The translations under genes were made by a program, and so were the position numbers. Of a DNA stretch of 64,000 nt, positions 12,136 through 25,426 are shown in pieces. Numbering within the stretch: the stretch's first letter is position 1; every line of letters starts with the position of its first letter. This DNA comes from Dendrophyllia cribrosa (lineage: Eukaryota; Cnidaria; Anthozoa; Scleractinia; Dendrophylliidae). The notes beneath the pieces are model-generated. The model worked only from the letters and a program-made list of their open reading frames with translations, did no database searches and was not told the DNA's origin. The stretch spans positions 17,864,021 to 17,928,020 of the forward strand of contig JAJLRJ010000013.1 in the NCBI GenBank assembly GCA_024195265.1. Direction: 5' to 3'.

Positions 12136-13099
12136 GAGACAAAGAAAGGGAAATGAATGAAATAGGAAATTAAGAAAATTAAATATTCAACATTTCCAAA
12201 ACCAACTAGAGTCCAAACTGTCATACCAGCATTATCGGGCGCTGACGTCCAGCTGACTATTAACGAATGGGTACTAAACAGAGAATTGTCCGGTACAATA
12301 ATTATATTTAAACTATTTGTAAATAATCCGTAATAGTAAAATAACTGATCAATGATAATAGTGTCGTAACCACTATGAAAACTAATGTCTCTACACTTAA
12401 TCCTCAATACTGAAAATTACCACAAAGGTAAGTATAAGAATACACACATTCTTCAAGTCAAGCAAAATATCTCAATTCAAAGCCTCAAAAGCTTTCTAGT
12501 CAAATCAGCTGAAACAGGCTGTTGTTGTTTTTGTTGTTTTTGTTGTTGTTGTCCACAACAACTGGTTCTATTTTGGCAGCGCTACTAACAGCATGAATAA
12601 TGAAATTATCGGTAGGCGAGAAAATCCTCGCTACATTATGAGGCCATTGAGTGTCATAAACAGCTTAATCTACTGCACAACGGGAGTGCGTAGTGTCCAA
12701 TTAATGCTGCAGGTACAAGGCTACATTCTCCGTTTTGGCGGGAAAAGCTTGAATGTCATCTCTGGACCAGGCAAAGTTCTCCCCTCCAGCAAAAGCCCCT
12801 CTGCATGAATAGGTGGTCCCTGTGGTTCTGGAAGCGAAATGTGCTCATACACCGCAGCTGAGAACATCTGGAACGAACAAATAAAGAAAAACAAACAAAA
12901 AAGCAAAGACAAAGAAACGGAAAATGACAGAATTAGTAAAAACTACAACTGCATAAAACAAGAGGACCCTTACGTAAAACAAATGATGGGAACAGCTCCA
13001 AAACGAACTCAGGGTCTTCGAACGATATACCCTTAAGGGCTCAAAATATATATCACCATCGACCAGTGCTAATAAGAAATAAAACTCGCCAACAACAAA
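12136..13099. other. No gene recognised
   Basis: Contains a short TTG/TTTTG microsatellite near 12520-12552. The open frames are short and featureless. Confidence 0.45.
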
Positions 13100-14465
13100 T
13101 CAAACTTACCCGGACGCAAAACTCATGTAACACCACCAGGGGTGCTTACAACAAATCAATATACAAATAACGGACTCGAAGTACATGTCAAATCACCAGG
13201 CGATTGTCAACAACACGCGCAAATCAAACTCTCCACCAAGGAGGTGTCCACTGGCTTACAAATTATGGACTCCTCGAGAAACAGATCACATCACCAGGAG
13301 GTGTTAGGTGCTCAAACTAGCATACAAAATATGGACGCAAAACTCATGTAACACCACCGGGGGTGCTTACAACAAATTAAACTCGTTACCGGGGGTACTT
13401 AAACTAATATACAAATAACGGACTCAAAGTACATGTCAAATCACCAGGCGAGTGTCAACAACACACGCAAATCAAACTCTCCACCAAGGGGGTGTCCACT
13501 AGCATGCAAATTATGGACTCCTCGAGAAACAGGTCACATCACCAGGAGGTGTTAACGACAAATTACGTTCACTACCGATTCCATCTATTCCTATTCCATC
13601 AACACGACCGCACCTACACCCATATACTTACCAACAAATCCAAACTAATATTTTGGCTTATAACTTCACTTCGATGCTCGCCAACGGGGGCCGTTCGTTG
13701 GCATACAAACAACGGAGTCAAAGAACTTGTCACACCACACAGGGGGTGTTAACAACATGTTCGCCACCGGGGGGCGTTCGTTAGCATACAAACAACGGAG
13801 TCAAACTCCTTGTCACACCACACAGGGGGTGTTAACAACACATCATGCTCGCCACTGGGGGGCGTTCGTTGCATACAAACAACGGAGTCAAACTCCTTGT
13901 CACACCACACAGGGGGTGTTAACAACAAATCATGCTCGCCACCGGGGGGCGTTCGTTGCATACAAACAACGGAGTCAAACAACTTGTCACACCACACAGG
14001 GGGTGTTAACAACAAAACATGCTCGCCACCGGGGGCGTTCGTTGCATACAAACAACGGAGTCAAACTATTTGTCACACCACACAGGGGGTGTTAACAACA
14101 AATCATGCTCGCCACCGGGGGGCGTTCAGCTCAGCTCTCAGTTCCGTCTACCGAACGAGACTTAACACTCTCTGCATCACGGTCTGTCATGAGACAGGCC
14201 AGCTCCTGCTTTGTCTCTACTCCAGCATGTTCAATCATCATCTTTAACATTGTCTTTGCTGGTCTTCCAAGATCTCTCTTACCATGCTTCGATTCCCAGA
14301 TGATGACTTATTAGCTGGAAGGTCTGGGAGGCGTTCGTCAGGATACAAATACCGGAGGCAAAGTACTTGTCACACCACCGGGGAGTGTTAACAACAAATC
14401 ATGCTTGCCACCGGGGGACGCTGACTTCGTTAGCATACAAAAAACGCAATCAAGTACTTGTCACC
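13100..14465. repeat. Satellite array, about 86-bp unit
   Basis: The unit (gcatacaaacaacggagtca, ttgtcacaccacacaggggg, tgttaacaaca, ctcgccaccggggggcgttc) is well preserved for about six copies at 13680-14130. Older, more diverged copies with caccaggaggtgtt lie upstream to about 13100 and a few downstream to about 14460. Open frames on both strands follow from unit length and are not genes. The copies are contiguous, so this is not a CRISPR-like array. Confidence 0.8.
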
Positions 14466-14572
14466 ATCTAGGGGATCTAGAGAGACAGATCGACAGGGGA
14501 TACAAAACAAACTAAATAATATAAATCCCTTAATTAAAGCATAAGTCGATACCTAAATAAAAAACCCTTAAC

Positions 14573-14763
14573 TAATACACCTTATTCCAAAATGGCAGCC
14601 AATTTATTATTCTTTTATATGCATGTTAATTAGCCCTCATGGCCTCATTTTCACTTGAAAATTCTTTTGTATTTTGCACATGCTAACGAGGCCATGAGGG
14701 CTAATTTACATGGATATAAAAGAATAATAAAATGGCCGCCATTTTGGAATAAGGTGTATTAAG
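14573..14763. repeat. Palindromic MITE
   Basis: The arms aatacaccttattccaaaat...gccctcatggcctc and gaggccatgagggc...attttggaataaggtgtatt pair around a centre at about 14667. Flanking TA would fit a Tc1/mariner-type target (inference). Confidence 0.75.
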
Positions 14764-15664
14764 ATTGGCAAATAGAACATCGCCCCACTGGGGAATAATC
14801 GTCGAAATCAATAAATCGCATTGAAATAATTTGCCTGAGAATTCCGGACTCGATGAAGCCAATTAAGGTCCGACTGCATATGACGCTCCGAAGCGAAAGA
14901 AAAATGCTCAAGGCAATCTCCTGTAGATCCCAAACCACACCGCCGACTCTGACAATTGAACAACATTCTGATTATCAGTGTGCGAACACACTCTCTAACC
15001 AGTTAAATTAGCTTCAAAGGCTCCAGTGGAAAACTTGTCCGCAGCAAGCTACCTTAACTAAAAGACTTTTGCGACACTTCCGCGGAGCGATTCCTGTAAG
15101 AAACTAAACTGGAATCCTGAACAAAAGCGTCGCAGCGGAACTAGCCGGACTAACCCTACTGTTGAAACTTCAAATTGTAAAATATGGGGTCTTCTTCCCA
15201 ATCATGCACGAAAAATAATTCCAAGGATGCCGAGAATTAATGATGAAATGCAAATATCCAGCCAGTCAAATTGGGTAACATTCCATACCTTGGTGTCATT
15301 GAATTAATCTGGCAAACAATAGACGTAATTTTCTAAACATGCACATACCTAGACACCTGTAAATTAACACAGAGCTCATAAGTTTCTAACAAAGCTTGTC
15401 AACTCTGAAATCAAGCTTACTTACAAGAAACAAACCATGAGTGTCAATTATATTGTAGCCGATCCACGAAAAATTGGTAATTTGGCTACCAATTAGACTT
15501 CCCGAAATCAACTTGACAACCAAAACGGGAAAGATCCAGCATCTAATTCTAATGAAGACCTGTACCACTAGAACCACTAGCTTTATATTAATATTCTTGT
15601 TAATTGTGCTATTTACTTTACTTTGTAACATGGGATATGTATTTCATCTTATGCAATAAAGACC

Positions 15665-15700
<36 letters not shown>

Positions 15701-17093
15701 AATATGGGTTCCAGACTGCCCTGCGATTCCAGATGCGTTCCAAAGGTTCCAGGAATTTGGTAAACTTAAAAAATGCACTGGAAAGACCAAGCAGCAACAC
15801 AATAAATTGAAAATATTTGGTATGCCATGTGCCAAAATCCCATGATAAAGCCAAATATTTTCGATGCCCTGGAAAAAATATCCACATGATGGAATCCTGA
15901 TTTCAAATCAAAGAGAAAAAGTAATCCTTGAAAACACATTCCTAATAGAATGCAAGCCTTCGCACATAAATTCCTGTGGGATACATTATAAAGATTTGTG
16001 TCTTAGATCCAAAATACGCCTCTTCTAGAACTAGCCACTACCTGAACTGAAACAATTGCAGTTCAACGGTTGAGGATATAGGGAAAAGAAACGATTCCAT
16101 CAACGCAATTGCAACGCAAAAATTCTAGATAAATTCGCCATGCAACAAAGCCTGGATCTCAAGGGCTGTTGCACTGTTGATATAATACCGAGGCGTGAAG
16201 CTCATAATAAATGGAATTTGGTAACCATCTCTGATAACATTCAAAATGAAATTGGGGCCGCCAATGAGTCGCCAAACTCAATGGATAAAATAATCTTCCC
16301 TACCAAAACGTGCGCAGAAATGACGAAATTAGAGGTAGGGCGGATCTCAAATTCAAAGTTCTTCAGGTTCCGATTAGGCTCTTTGGCTTATCTCGAGCGA
16401 ATCAATCAGGGAATAAACAAATGAAACCTCAAACTTACTTCGTTTTTTGTGTCACCAGTAATCTTCTGTGTGAATTACCTTTCGATGAACGAGTAGTATG
16501 AACGCACTCTTATAGGTTTCGGGAACTAGCAAAGGTGGGACGAGAGTGTGGAAAGACACGAAGAATAAGGCTGATTGGTAGATCTTCTGATAGCTGTGGA
16601 CGTAGCAGACTCATCAGTTCTTTCCTCTGCGCGGCAATTCTTTTTGCCATCCTTTTCATCATCAGCCAGCTCATGCATGCTGTGTGTACAACTCTACCGC
16701 CGTTCAACCAAAATCCAATGAATCTGAGCTGCTAACAAGATTAGTTTCTGACCTTCGGCGATGAAAGACGCACCTTCGGACAGCGACGCTTTGGCCTTTA
16801 AAACCGCGTTGGTTCCAAGTTGGGATTAAACCCCGACCAATGAATTTGAAGTTTGGCATTGAACTTGTACTGTATTTTGTTCCCCTTTGGCATAAACGAT
16901 TTAGACTCCTCTCGGCGGGACTTCTATTTTTCTCGTTACTCGGTTCATCAACACCTTCGACACTGAAACGCTTGATTTTATCGACGGAATCAGCTACTAA
17001 CTTTAAGATCTGTTCTAATAACGATTTTGTTGTTTAAAAACGCTTGAACCTCTTGCGAGATCGACATAACGGGAACACGAGGTCAGGAGACAC
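14764..17093. other. No gene recognised
   Basis: Includes a (TTA)n microsatellite at about 15667-15700. The open frames of 60-94 codons show no recognisable domain or splice context. Confidence 0.45.
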
Positions 17094-17279
17094 AAAAACT
17101 TGAACGAAAAAAGGCAACGTTCGAGAAGACTGACCGACGTAGAATGACGAATATCTCCCGCCAAACCCTTATATAGTCCCGATATGTCCCATGACGACAC
17201 GCAAACCTCTATATCGTGCCGTCAGAATAATAATTTCTGACCAGTTCGCTCCTACGTCACTCAGATGTCAGAAATTACA
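17094..17279. repeat. Second copy of the 186-bp dispersed repeat (11863-12047)
   Basis: Nearly identical, same orientation, 5.2 kb downstream of the first copy. This could be paired ends of a deleted element or two solo copies. No coding region typical of an LTR element lies between. Confidence 0.7.
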
Positions 17280-19493
17280 TGTATTTGCGACAACACTTTG
17301 AATAAACTATGAAGCCAGGAAAAACTAATACATGGCAAAATCAAAGCAGTTATTAGGAACTAGAAAAATTTCACTTAGTCTTGAAATCACGGGGGGGGGG
17401 GGGGGGGGGGGGTCATGATGCGTCACGCAATATTTATTTTTAAAATGTTTCACCAATTTATAGCACTCGTCACCACGGTTTTGAAAATTATAAAAACAAA
17501 ATCTTCTGAATGCGATTACATAGATTTTTTTCTCATTACCTGTAAATTTAGGGCTTCCAAAACTTTATTGCAAATCCGGGCAGGAGAGGGGGGTCTCTCG
17601 GCTTGGAAATCCAGGGGGCAAGGGGGGGGGGGGGGGGGGGGAAACCTACGATAATCTAAGTAATAACAGGCGCAGTAAGTTACATGCAGTCACAGACTGC
17701 CTATTTTTTTATTAACCTCACCTTCTAACGCATTAACGAGATGGCTTGAAGAGCCCTTTGATTTATTTAGGGTAAAATTATAAGCAGCATTCCACTTAAA
17801 TTTAGTGATTTTTTCTTTTCACTCCATTTAGTGATTTTTTTTTCACTCCGCACTCCGCACTCCACATTTTCGGAATAGCCCACATTCGGCGCCCGAAACA
17901 CCGTGAAATCGTCTCTCACCTTTGGTTTCTTTCAGAAGCTCGCCTCTACCCACCGTTCTAGCTTCATGATTCCAGTCTAGCTGGGGGCTTCTGCAGTGGC
18001 AAATGGCTCGAAAAAACACTTATAAAGCCAATACTTGCCAGAATCGAGCTTGCTCGCTAACAACGGCCAAATAGTGACGTCACAATAAGAATCCTTCCTT
18101 TCGACTCTATGCATCAGTGGATATTTTTATTAGAACTCTTTACATGCATTCACAAAATTATGCAGATCGCCTAGCTTGCGAAAACTCCAGGAGCTTGGAA
18201 CTGAAAGGGTTAAGGTACAGTACAAACCCGCTTTATCAGCATGGCGTTTCAATTTTGTCATACGGTATATATTAAAGAAAATTGCGCAGCATTAAATTCA
18301 CAAAATCAAAACATTCATCTTTTCTTAAATCAAATGATAAACTCGAGATTTGGATTACGAGTTTTGCAAATACTTTGGCTTTAATTCGGAATGAAAATAT
18401 AATACTTCAGATGCATGCTTGAGAGAATTGTCACGAACACCTCTCGTCACCTCCTTACTCCACTCACGCGGAGAGACACTTTTGGGGATGGCCATCCCGA
18501 AGAGTGGGGCGAGGGTTGTGTGCGTCCACGATGTCACCCTTTTCTGGATTGCGGTAGGATGTCAAAGGTAGCCGAATACGAAAGCTTGCATGTTGAATAA
18601 TGCAGTAATCCGAATTCAGACGGTTAAAGACCCAACAACCAAGACTGTCAAATGAGTACTAATCTTTCATGTTGAATATGAAAACTTGAATGTTAAATGC
18701 GCGAGGTTCCAAAATAAGTCACCAATATCGCATGCCGAATGTGAAATGTTGAATGTCGAAAATGAAAAGTGCAATGTGCAATCGTTAAGGTTAAATACGG
18801 AATATGCAAAGTTGAATGTCAAATTGTATAGTGTTGTCTAAAATGCATGAAGTAGAATGTAAAATATTGACATCGAATTTTGGCGGGGATGGAACACCAT
18901 AGTCGACTGCCGCCCCTCCTTTTCTGGCAGTGTGTCAAAATTTAGGAACGCACTCCAATTAATCCTATTCGGCCTGGGGGGGGGGGGGGGGGGGGGGAGG
19001 CACAAAGTGTCCGCGCTAACTTTCAACATTCATAACTTCTTTAATATGTATTCAAACGCCATCAGACTTTGTGACTTTTCCTAAAATTTATCTGGCAACA
19101 ATTTTATATGACAATTTTTTGATCACGTGACTTGATGTTTCCATGGCAACAAAATTTTGACGGCTATGTTTTTTTTTAAATCTGCATATTTATACCTTTG
19201 AATGAAGAAAAACAATGTTTATTGGTATAACTTTTGTATTTTTACGTCATTTAGCGTTTATTTATTGGTTTTGATTAATTTTGCGTCAATTTGGACGGTT
19301 TTTAAGAGGTTTTAAAAAATTTCAGAAATCCAAGATGGCGGCCGTATAACTAATTACCTAATAACTACGTCATATGACGTCATCGTTCCATTGTGCGGAC
19401 CGCAAAGGAGACAGTTTTGGACGTACTATGTATCCTGTAGGTTTCATTGTCATAGCCTTAATGTTCTTGAAGTTACGTAGGAATGGAATGCCC

Positions 19494-19542
<49 letters not shown>

Positions 19543-19611
19543 TCAGGCTCAGGAACTCAAAAACAGCCCAGGCTGAATAGGGTTAATGTTATTTTAATAA
19601 AATGTTTGACA
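17280..19611. other. No gene recognised; poly-G and poly-C tracts
   Basis: Long G or C runs occur at about 17391-17412, 17622-17641, 18976-18998 and 19495-19539 (about 43 Cs). A diffuse region of aatgttgaat-like words lies at 18580-18840. The homopolymers create false poly-Gly and poly-Pro open frames. Confidence 0.5.
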
Positions 19612-20021
19612 GATGGGGGGATTTGCAAAAAAAAACCTAATCTGGTTGCCGTCATCTTTGGAGGAGCCGTGGTCCTGCGAGGAGTGGATGACAATCTGAC
19701 GATGAATGGTTCCCTGTCCTATGACCCTGAAACTGATAATAACAAAGGATTACACTTTACTTGGCAGTACGGAAAGATGAAAGAACAATATAACGCCGAC
19801 ATCATATCACTCAGTAAAGCAGATGCACTCGCAGCATTAAATAACTCCAACGTTCATAAATTAAGAAGCGCTTCCAGCCCTGTTATAACTATTGACACTA
19901 AAAACTTTCATTATAACGAAACAATCATTGTCAAGTTAACAGTGGCAAAGGACCATCGTGCTTCAAGCGTATTCCAAGTTGTTCATTTGTTAAAAGCAGT
20001 TCCACCTAACATATTTCAAAG
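19612..20021 (+). CDS. REJ/polycystin-1-like protein, exon (partial gene)
   Basis: The exon encodes LVAVIFGGAVVLRGVDDN, then MNGSLSYDPE and LHFTWQYG. This is the pattern (GG..R.V, GS.SYDP, F.W) that opens REJ (receptor for egg jelly) modules of polycystin-1-like membrane receptors. A plausible acceptor (ttgacag) precedes 19612 and a good donor (aaag/gtaagc) follows 20021, leaving two bases of a split codon. The next exon supplies one base, so phases agree. Earlier exons are outside or unrecognised. The acceptor is the least certain boundary because poly-C and A-rich tracts precede it. A host surface protein is expected from the family; the ligand is unknown. Confidence 0.65.
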
Positions 20022-20355
20022 GTAAGCTTAATAAGTTTCTTGTTTGTGGTCACTTCGACTTTGTACTCGTGGCGTAGTCGACGAATTATGTTTTGCCCTC
20101 TGGGTTGTCTTTTCGTGTCGCATTAGTGCATGCAAATTTAAGCACGCATATTTTAGTTTCATTGGTCTTTTTCGTTGACACGCGGCACAATATTTCCATG
20201 AATTTACTTGAGAAAGGAGAAGGAAGAATTGCAACGTACGAGTGTACAAGACAATACAAGGCGTTCTTGGATGGATAGGACCGTTTGATATTGTGAAGGG
20301 TACAAATAAATGTTGAGCCACGTTGCACTGGTGATACAAACAAGAAATCAGAGAA

Positions 20356-22742
20356 TTAAGTGGCAGTCCCGCTAAAAGCGGTCCGCTCGATTTCGCGACC
20401 AAAAATAGTTTCCCTTTATTTTTTGCTGGTGAAAAGGCTTTGGTACACATGTATGAAATACACAATTCTTTTTTTCAAATTTTTTATTTTCGCCCTGTTA
20501 CAGGCCAAAAACGAATTCAGGCCCCCTCGGCCTTCTCGCCGTTGATCGAAAGACTAAAATTGATGGTTTTTGAGAGGCGCTCTACGTAGAAACAAATGCA
20601 GTTGAAGACATTTTGTTTAGGTCATGTTTCTAAGCTAAACTTGAGTAGTTCACAGGCAAAGTGTAAAAAATTTCAATAAAATGTTAAGCAAGCTGAGGCA
20701 ACTTAAAGACAACCCACTCTGAAGCCTATATTCAGACACTGAAAATGGGGCAAGAACGAGGGAAAATTTCTCAAACGTTGCGGCCTAAACTTGGTTTCAA
20801 AACCACGTCACAGTAAAGTTCTTACCTTATTTTATCGAGTTATAAGCTCAAACGTGTGGGTATCTCCCGGGATCGCAAGCGAGAAGAGATTATAATCAGC
20901 CATTGACAGCGTGTTTACATAATTATCGGTCGTGCCAAAGGTCACTTGCATTACTCTTCGGCTCTTCCAAAATGTTTCTATTGAGGCTTGAATTCGATTG
21001 TAGTTCTCCAAGATAAATGTCGATAACTTCTTTAATACTTCTGCGTCAGAATTTGATCGAGAACAGATGAAAAAGTTGCAATAAGTTGAATAATCTTCAT
21101 GGCGGCGACACCGGGCTCGATCGACAAAGCAAACAACGAAGCTTTTAGCATGTTTCGGAGAAATCTTCATCAAAATCAGTACTTGATCCAAATTCTCTGC
21201 TCCACTAACGAGTATTAAAGGTTTTCAACGTCCCTACAATAAAAAGAAAGTCACAGTTTATTCTTATCCACGATTTTATACTGTTGAAATTCACCCGTGG
21301 TAGAAACTAAACTTGACCATGGTAAGAAATATACTGTAGATATAATTTGAAAAAAAAAATCGACGACAACCAGAAATTTCACTGCGATACATGAACTACT
21401 CACCGGTGAGAGGTTGAAATATATGAATAACTTGAGTTTCAGATTCGTTTTTGAGGGTTTCTCGCCAAGCGACCGCAGAAAGTTTTCTTAGCTTGAAAAT
21501 GTGTAGATCCGTTACATCGCGCGGCCAACTACCTTTGTCACGCGACCTTGATAACATTGTGTGACAAGTTATAACACAAGCCACGTGCTCGAAGACCTTG
21601 TAACGAATCTACACATTTTCAAGCGAAAAAACTTTTTGCTGTCGCTTGGCGAGTAGCCCTTAAAAACGAATCTTAAACTCAAGTTATTCATATATTTCAA
21701 CCTCTCACCGGTGAGTATTTCACGTATCGCAGTGAAACTTCTGGTTGTCGTTAATTTTTTTCAAATTATACGATATTTGCATGCCACGGTCAAGTTATGT
21801 TTTCGCCACGGGTGAATTTCAACAGTATAAAATCGTGGATCAGAATAAACTTTGACTTTCTTTTTATTGTAGGGACGTGGAAAACCTTTAATACTCGTTA
21901 CTGGAGCAGAGAATTTGGATCAAGTACAGATTTTAATGAAGATTTCTCCGAAACATGCTAAAAGGCCTCGTTGTTTGCTTTGTCGAGCCCGGACCGTGTC
22001 GCCGCCATGAAGATTATTCAACTTATTGCAACTTTTACATCTGTTCTCGATCTAATTCTGACGCAGAAGTATTAAAGAAGTTGTCGACACTACAATCGAA
22101 TTCAAGCCTCAATAGAAACATTTTGGAAGAGCCGAAGAGTAATGCAAGTGACCTTAACTTTGGCACGACCGATAATTATGTAAACTCGCTGTCAATGGCT
22201 GATTATAATCTCTTCTCGCTTGCGATCCCGGGAGATACCCACACGTTTGAGCTTATAACTCGATAAAAGAAGGTAAGAACTTTACTGTGACGTGGTTTTA
22301 AAACCAAGTTTAGGCCGCAACGTTTGAGAAATTTTCCCTCGTTCTTGCCCCATTTTCAGTGTCTGAATATAGGCTTCAGAGTGGGTTGTCTTTAAGTTGC
22401 CTCAGCTTGCTTAACATTTTATTGAATTTTTTTACTCTTTGCCTGTGATCTACTCAAGTTTAGCTTAGAAACATGTCCTAAACAAAATGTCTTCAACTGC
22501 ATTTGTTTCTACGTAGAGCGCCTCTCAAAAACCATCAAATTTAGTCTTCTGATCACCGTCGAAAAGGCCGAGACGGCCTGAATTCGTTTTTTGCTTGTAG
22601 CAGGGCGAAAATAAAGAATTTGAAAAAAAGAATTGTGTATTTCATACATGTGTACCAAAGCCTTTTCACCAGCAAAAAATAAAGGGAAACTATTTTTGGT
22701 CGCGAAATCGAGCGGACCGCTTTTAGCGGGACTGCCACTTAA
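20356..22742. repeat. 2.4-kb palindrome with TTAA ends inside a REJ-gene intron
   Basis: The arms of about 1.1-1.2 kb are inverted copies around a centre at about 21560. They start gtggcagtcccgctaaaagc after TTAA (20356-20359) and end gcgggactgccac before TTAA (22739-22742). Each arm encodes copies of one roughly 100-residue frame (20832-21191 minus, 21955-22266 plus) with no recognised domain. TTAA flanks suggest a TTAA-targeting foldback transposon. The arm sequences differ slightly, so this is not simply a mirrored assembly error. Confidence 0.75.
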
Positions 22743-22917
22743 CTCTGTGTGTAAATTATAGTGCTAAAGTAAACCCATAAATTTCCCTATACTGAGCGTT
22801 AGCCCTAGTAAGGAAATGAGGGACCACACGAGGGAAAGATTTCCTTACTAGAGCAAACGCTTAGTACAGGGAAATTTATGGGTTTACCTTAGCACAATAA
22901 TTTACACACAGAGTTAA
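22739..22917. repeat. Small foldback element with TTAA flanks
   Basis: The arms ctctgtgtgtaaattata and taatttacacacagag, then taaacccataaatttccct and agggaaatttatgggttta, pair between TTAA at 22739-22742 and 22914-22917. It directly abuts the larger palindrome and shares its right TTAA. Confidence 0.75.
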
Positions 22918-24819
22918 TTCTCTGATTTCTCGTTTGATATTGTGTTCGCCGCTTATTGCTGTGGGAGTTTTGTTCCGGAAAGTTTTGTGTTTTATGTAAC
23001 TTGCCATTTGCTTAGCGATCGAGGTTTCAAATGTCGGGTACTGAATGCAGTGAAGTCTAACTTTATGGACATTTTTTTTTCTCGATAAAAGCACTCAAGA
23101 CACTCGGAAAACAGTAGTGCAATGGGTTAAGGACGCCACTAGTTCAACCTGTGTACAGCTTCTTGTTTCTATAAATGTAACGCAATACAATAGGATAGTT
23201 TATTGAAACTGATTCATTTGCTACACAGGATTATATAACTGCAATATTTAACAGTTATAATGCGAAAGCGAGCACAATATCGCCGACTTGCTTTGACGAC
23301 GAGGCCGTAGGCCATTTCAGCAAAAATCAGGCGATATTGCGCACGCTTGAGCACTATAACTGTCTTATAATTCAACACGTTGATAACAAATCACAGTTTC
23401 GAGAAAAACTCATTGAGATACTACAGTATTTTACCTCGCGCCATTTCTTAAACGACAAGTAGCGAATGAAAATTTTGCCAAGCTAAAATTAATTTAGCGT
23501 ACACAAATTGAGAGTTTCATGCGAAGAGCTTTCGTCTGCGTAAATAACGGGACCGTCAGTAGTGACTACACCAATAAAAACACAGTAAAATTAGTGTCAA
23601 GTGTTTCGCGACTTAAAAAGTTCAATTCAGAATCAAAACAAATTGAACAAACATACGGCCACGTAAACAGAGCGGCGAAAGTCTGAAAAAACTGCAGCAA
23701 GGACAGTATGTGTTACAAAAATTCACAGATTCACAGCTAAAGGACACAATAAACGTTTAAAACATCGTTACCTGTAGTTGATGTGGCTTTTTAGTCGCAA
23801 TCCATCAGCACCAAAATTTCAAACATCAAAGTACGAGCTGAATCGATCGCTGTTGTTTACAAACTTGCTCGTTTTAGATCCTACAGCCGTAATGGCGAGA
23901 TCGTTTAACTTCAATCAGCTTAAAACAAAGATCAGAAACGTTTCTGAAAAGTATCAAGTCTATATCATATTCCATAGATGATTACTATAAGGGATTTTCC
24001 GAAATTTGTGCTCCTTCTTTTACTGCGTGTCGAGTGGTTGAAACTTTGAACCAGTTATTTAGCTTCGCCAGGAAACTCACGTCTCAGTCTTTTGTACAAT
24101 CATGTGATCAATAATGTTTCTCTTTTCTCTTTTTTACCTAATACAGGCGTACTTCACGCATTTTTTCTCCAAAAGATTCAAAATTGCAGGCAGCGGTCAT
24201 TTTCACTTTCCTTTAAATAAATGTAAAAAAATTTTCTATCATCGCTGAATTTACGTCATGTAGACCTACGGATATTGACTGCTTTGTGACCATATTTGGG
24301 CAGTATCAATGTGTTCAATTATATGAACTGTAAATATGGGATCATAACTACAGAGAATGGATCATGGATCGTAACTGCAAATATGGGGTCATAACTGTGG
24401 TTTAAATAATGACGAATTTATGCATCCATCTTTCAAATTATTGTTAGAAAATTCAACGGTAGTTTTCTACAGGTTGCGCCCTATTTCTAAGTTGTCATTT
24501 TTTTTAGCAGTGGGCATCTTTTACAAAGGAGTCATTCTTTTGTCTCTTATCAAACGGAAATAATTTGGACAGTATCAATGAAGCAGTAGTTTGTCGTGAT
24601 ACCAGTGACACTTTTTTAACCATGTCGCTTTCAGTTAATCACACCAATAAAACTCTTGAAATATATACACTCATCATCCTTTGCTTCAAGCTTCGAAAAT
24701 TGTGTAATAGAAATAAATATAGCCAACTGGAAATTTTATCAGTTGTTAAAAATACCTTTAATGTGACAATAACTTCCTTGCAGGCAATAATTACCATCTT
24801 GGAATTGTTTTTGTTTCAG
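22918..24819. other. Remainder of REJ intron 1
   Basis: No gene seen. An imperfect foldback of about 113 bp lies at 23251-23363 (acagttataatgcg...aatatcgcc against ggcgatattgcgc...ataactgt). Reads as intron ending in the acceptor ttgtttcag at 24819. Confidence 0.5.
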
Positions 24820-25426
24820 TTGCATAATAAACTGTGGACCGGAAGTAGTTCCATCAGTTAAATGGAGCACTGAGTCAATATGCCAGGGTTCGCAATGCCC
24901 CGATATTACGTCATACGATTGGATACTCTATGAGAAAGATCACTCTATTTCCAACGGAAGCATGGTGTGGAGAAAAATAAGTGGTTTTAAACTGATAGTA
25001 AGCACTCCACTTGATTCTAGTGGCATAGTCATAAAAGAGAATTCACTTGTGGGGGGCCGGAACTACCGCTTAGCAGTATTTGTTGGAACTGCAGAAGGAC
25101 TTTCATGGATGAGTGCCTCTGATATCTTAACGACATTAATCCCGACAGGAGGAGAATGTTCCATAGAACCAGCTTCAGGAATCTCTTTGGAGACTTACTT
25201 CAATCTAAGTTGCAGCGGCTGGAAGAGCAGCAGCGCCCCATTAACGTACCAGTTTCAGTACAAACTGCAGCATGGTTTGAGTTTCGTCATTTACCACGGC
25301 TTTAATAGTTCTGTCATGGCTCAGTTACCACCTGGGATCTTATCACGTAATTTCACGTTGAATTTTACTGTTACTGTCACGGACAAGAACGGTGCCTCTG
25401 TCCGAGTCGTGAACTTGACTGTTCAG
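24820..25426 (+). CDS. REJ/polycystin-1-like protein, next exon
   Basis: From acceptor tttcag to donor ttcag/gtagg the exon is open for about 202 codons and completes the codon left by the previous exon. It contains CIINCGPEVVPS, SYDWILYEKD, a Gly-Arg-Asn-Tyr-Arg stretch and YQFQYKL, typical of the cysteine-bearing, Ig-like tandem REJ repeats. It ends in phase 0. Several N-x-S/T sites (NLSCS, NSSV, NFTLNFT) fit an extracellular glycoprotein. No membrane segment is in this exon. Confidence 0.75.

Noticed and set aside
13727..14247. Long overlapping frames in the satellite as genes
   Set aside because: Pure repeat translation, no non-repeat domain.
13100..14465. CRISPR-like or protein-coding interpretation of the repeat array
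   Set aside because: Units are contiguous satellite copies without unique spacers, in a eukaryotic genome. Open frames occur on both strands because of unit length.
19374..19580. Poly-proline protein
   Set aside because: The frame is created by a C run of more than 40 bases. No codon variation or domain.
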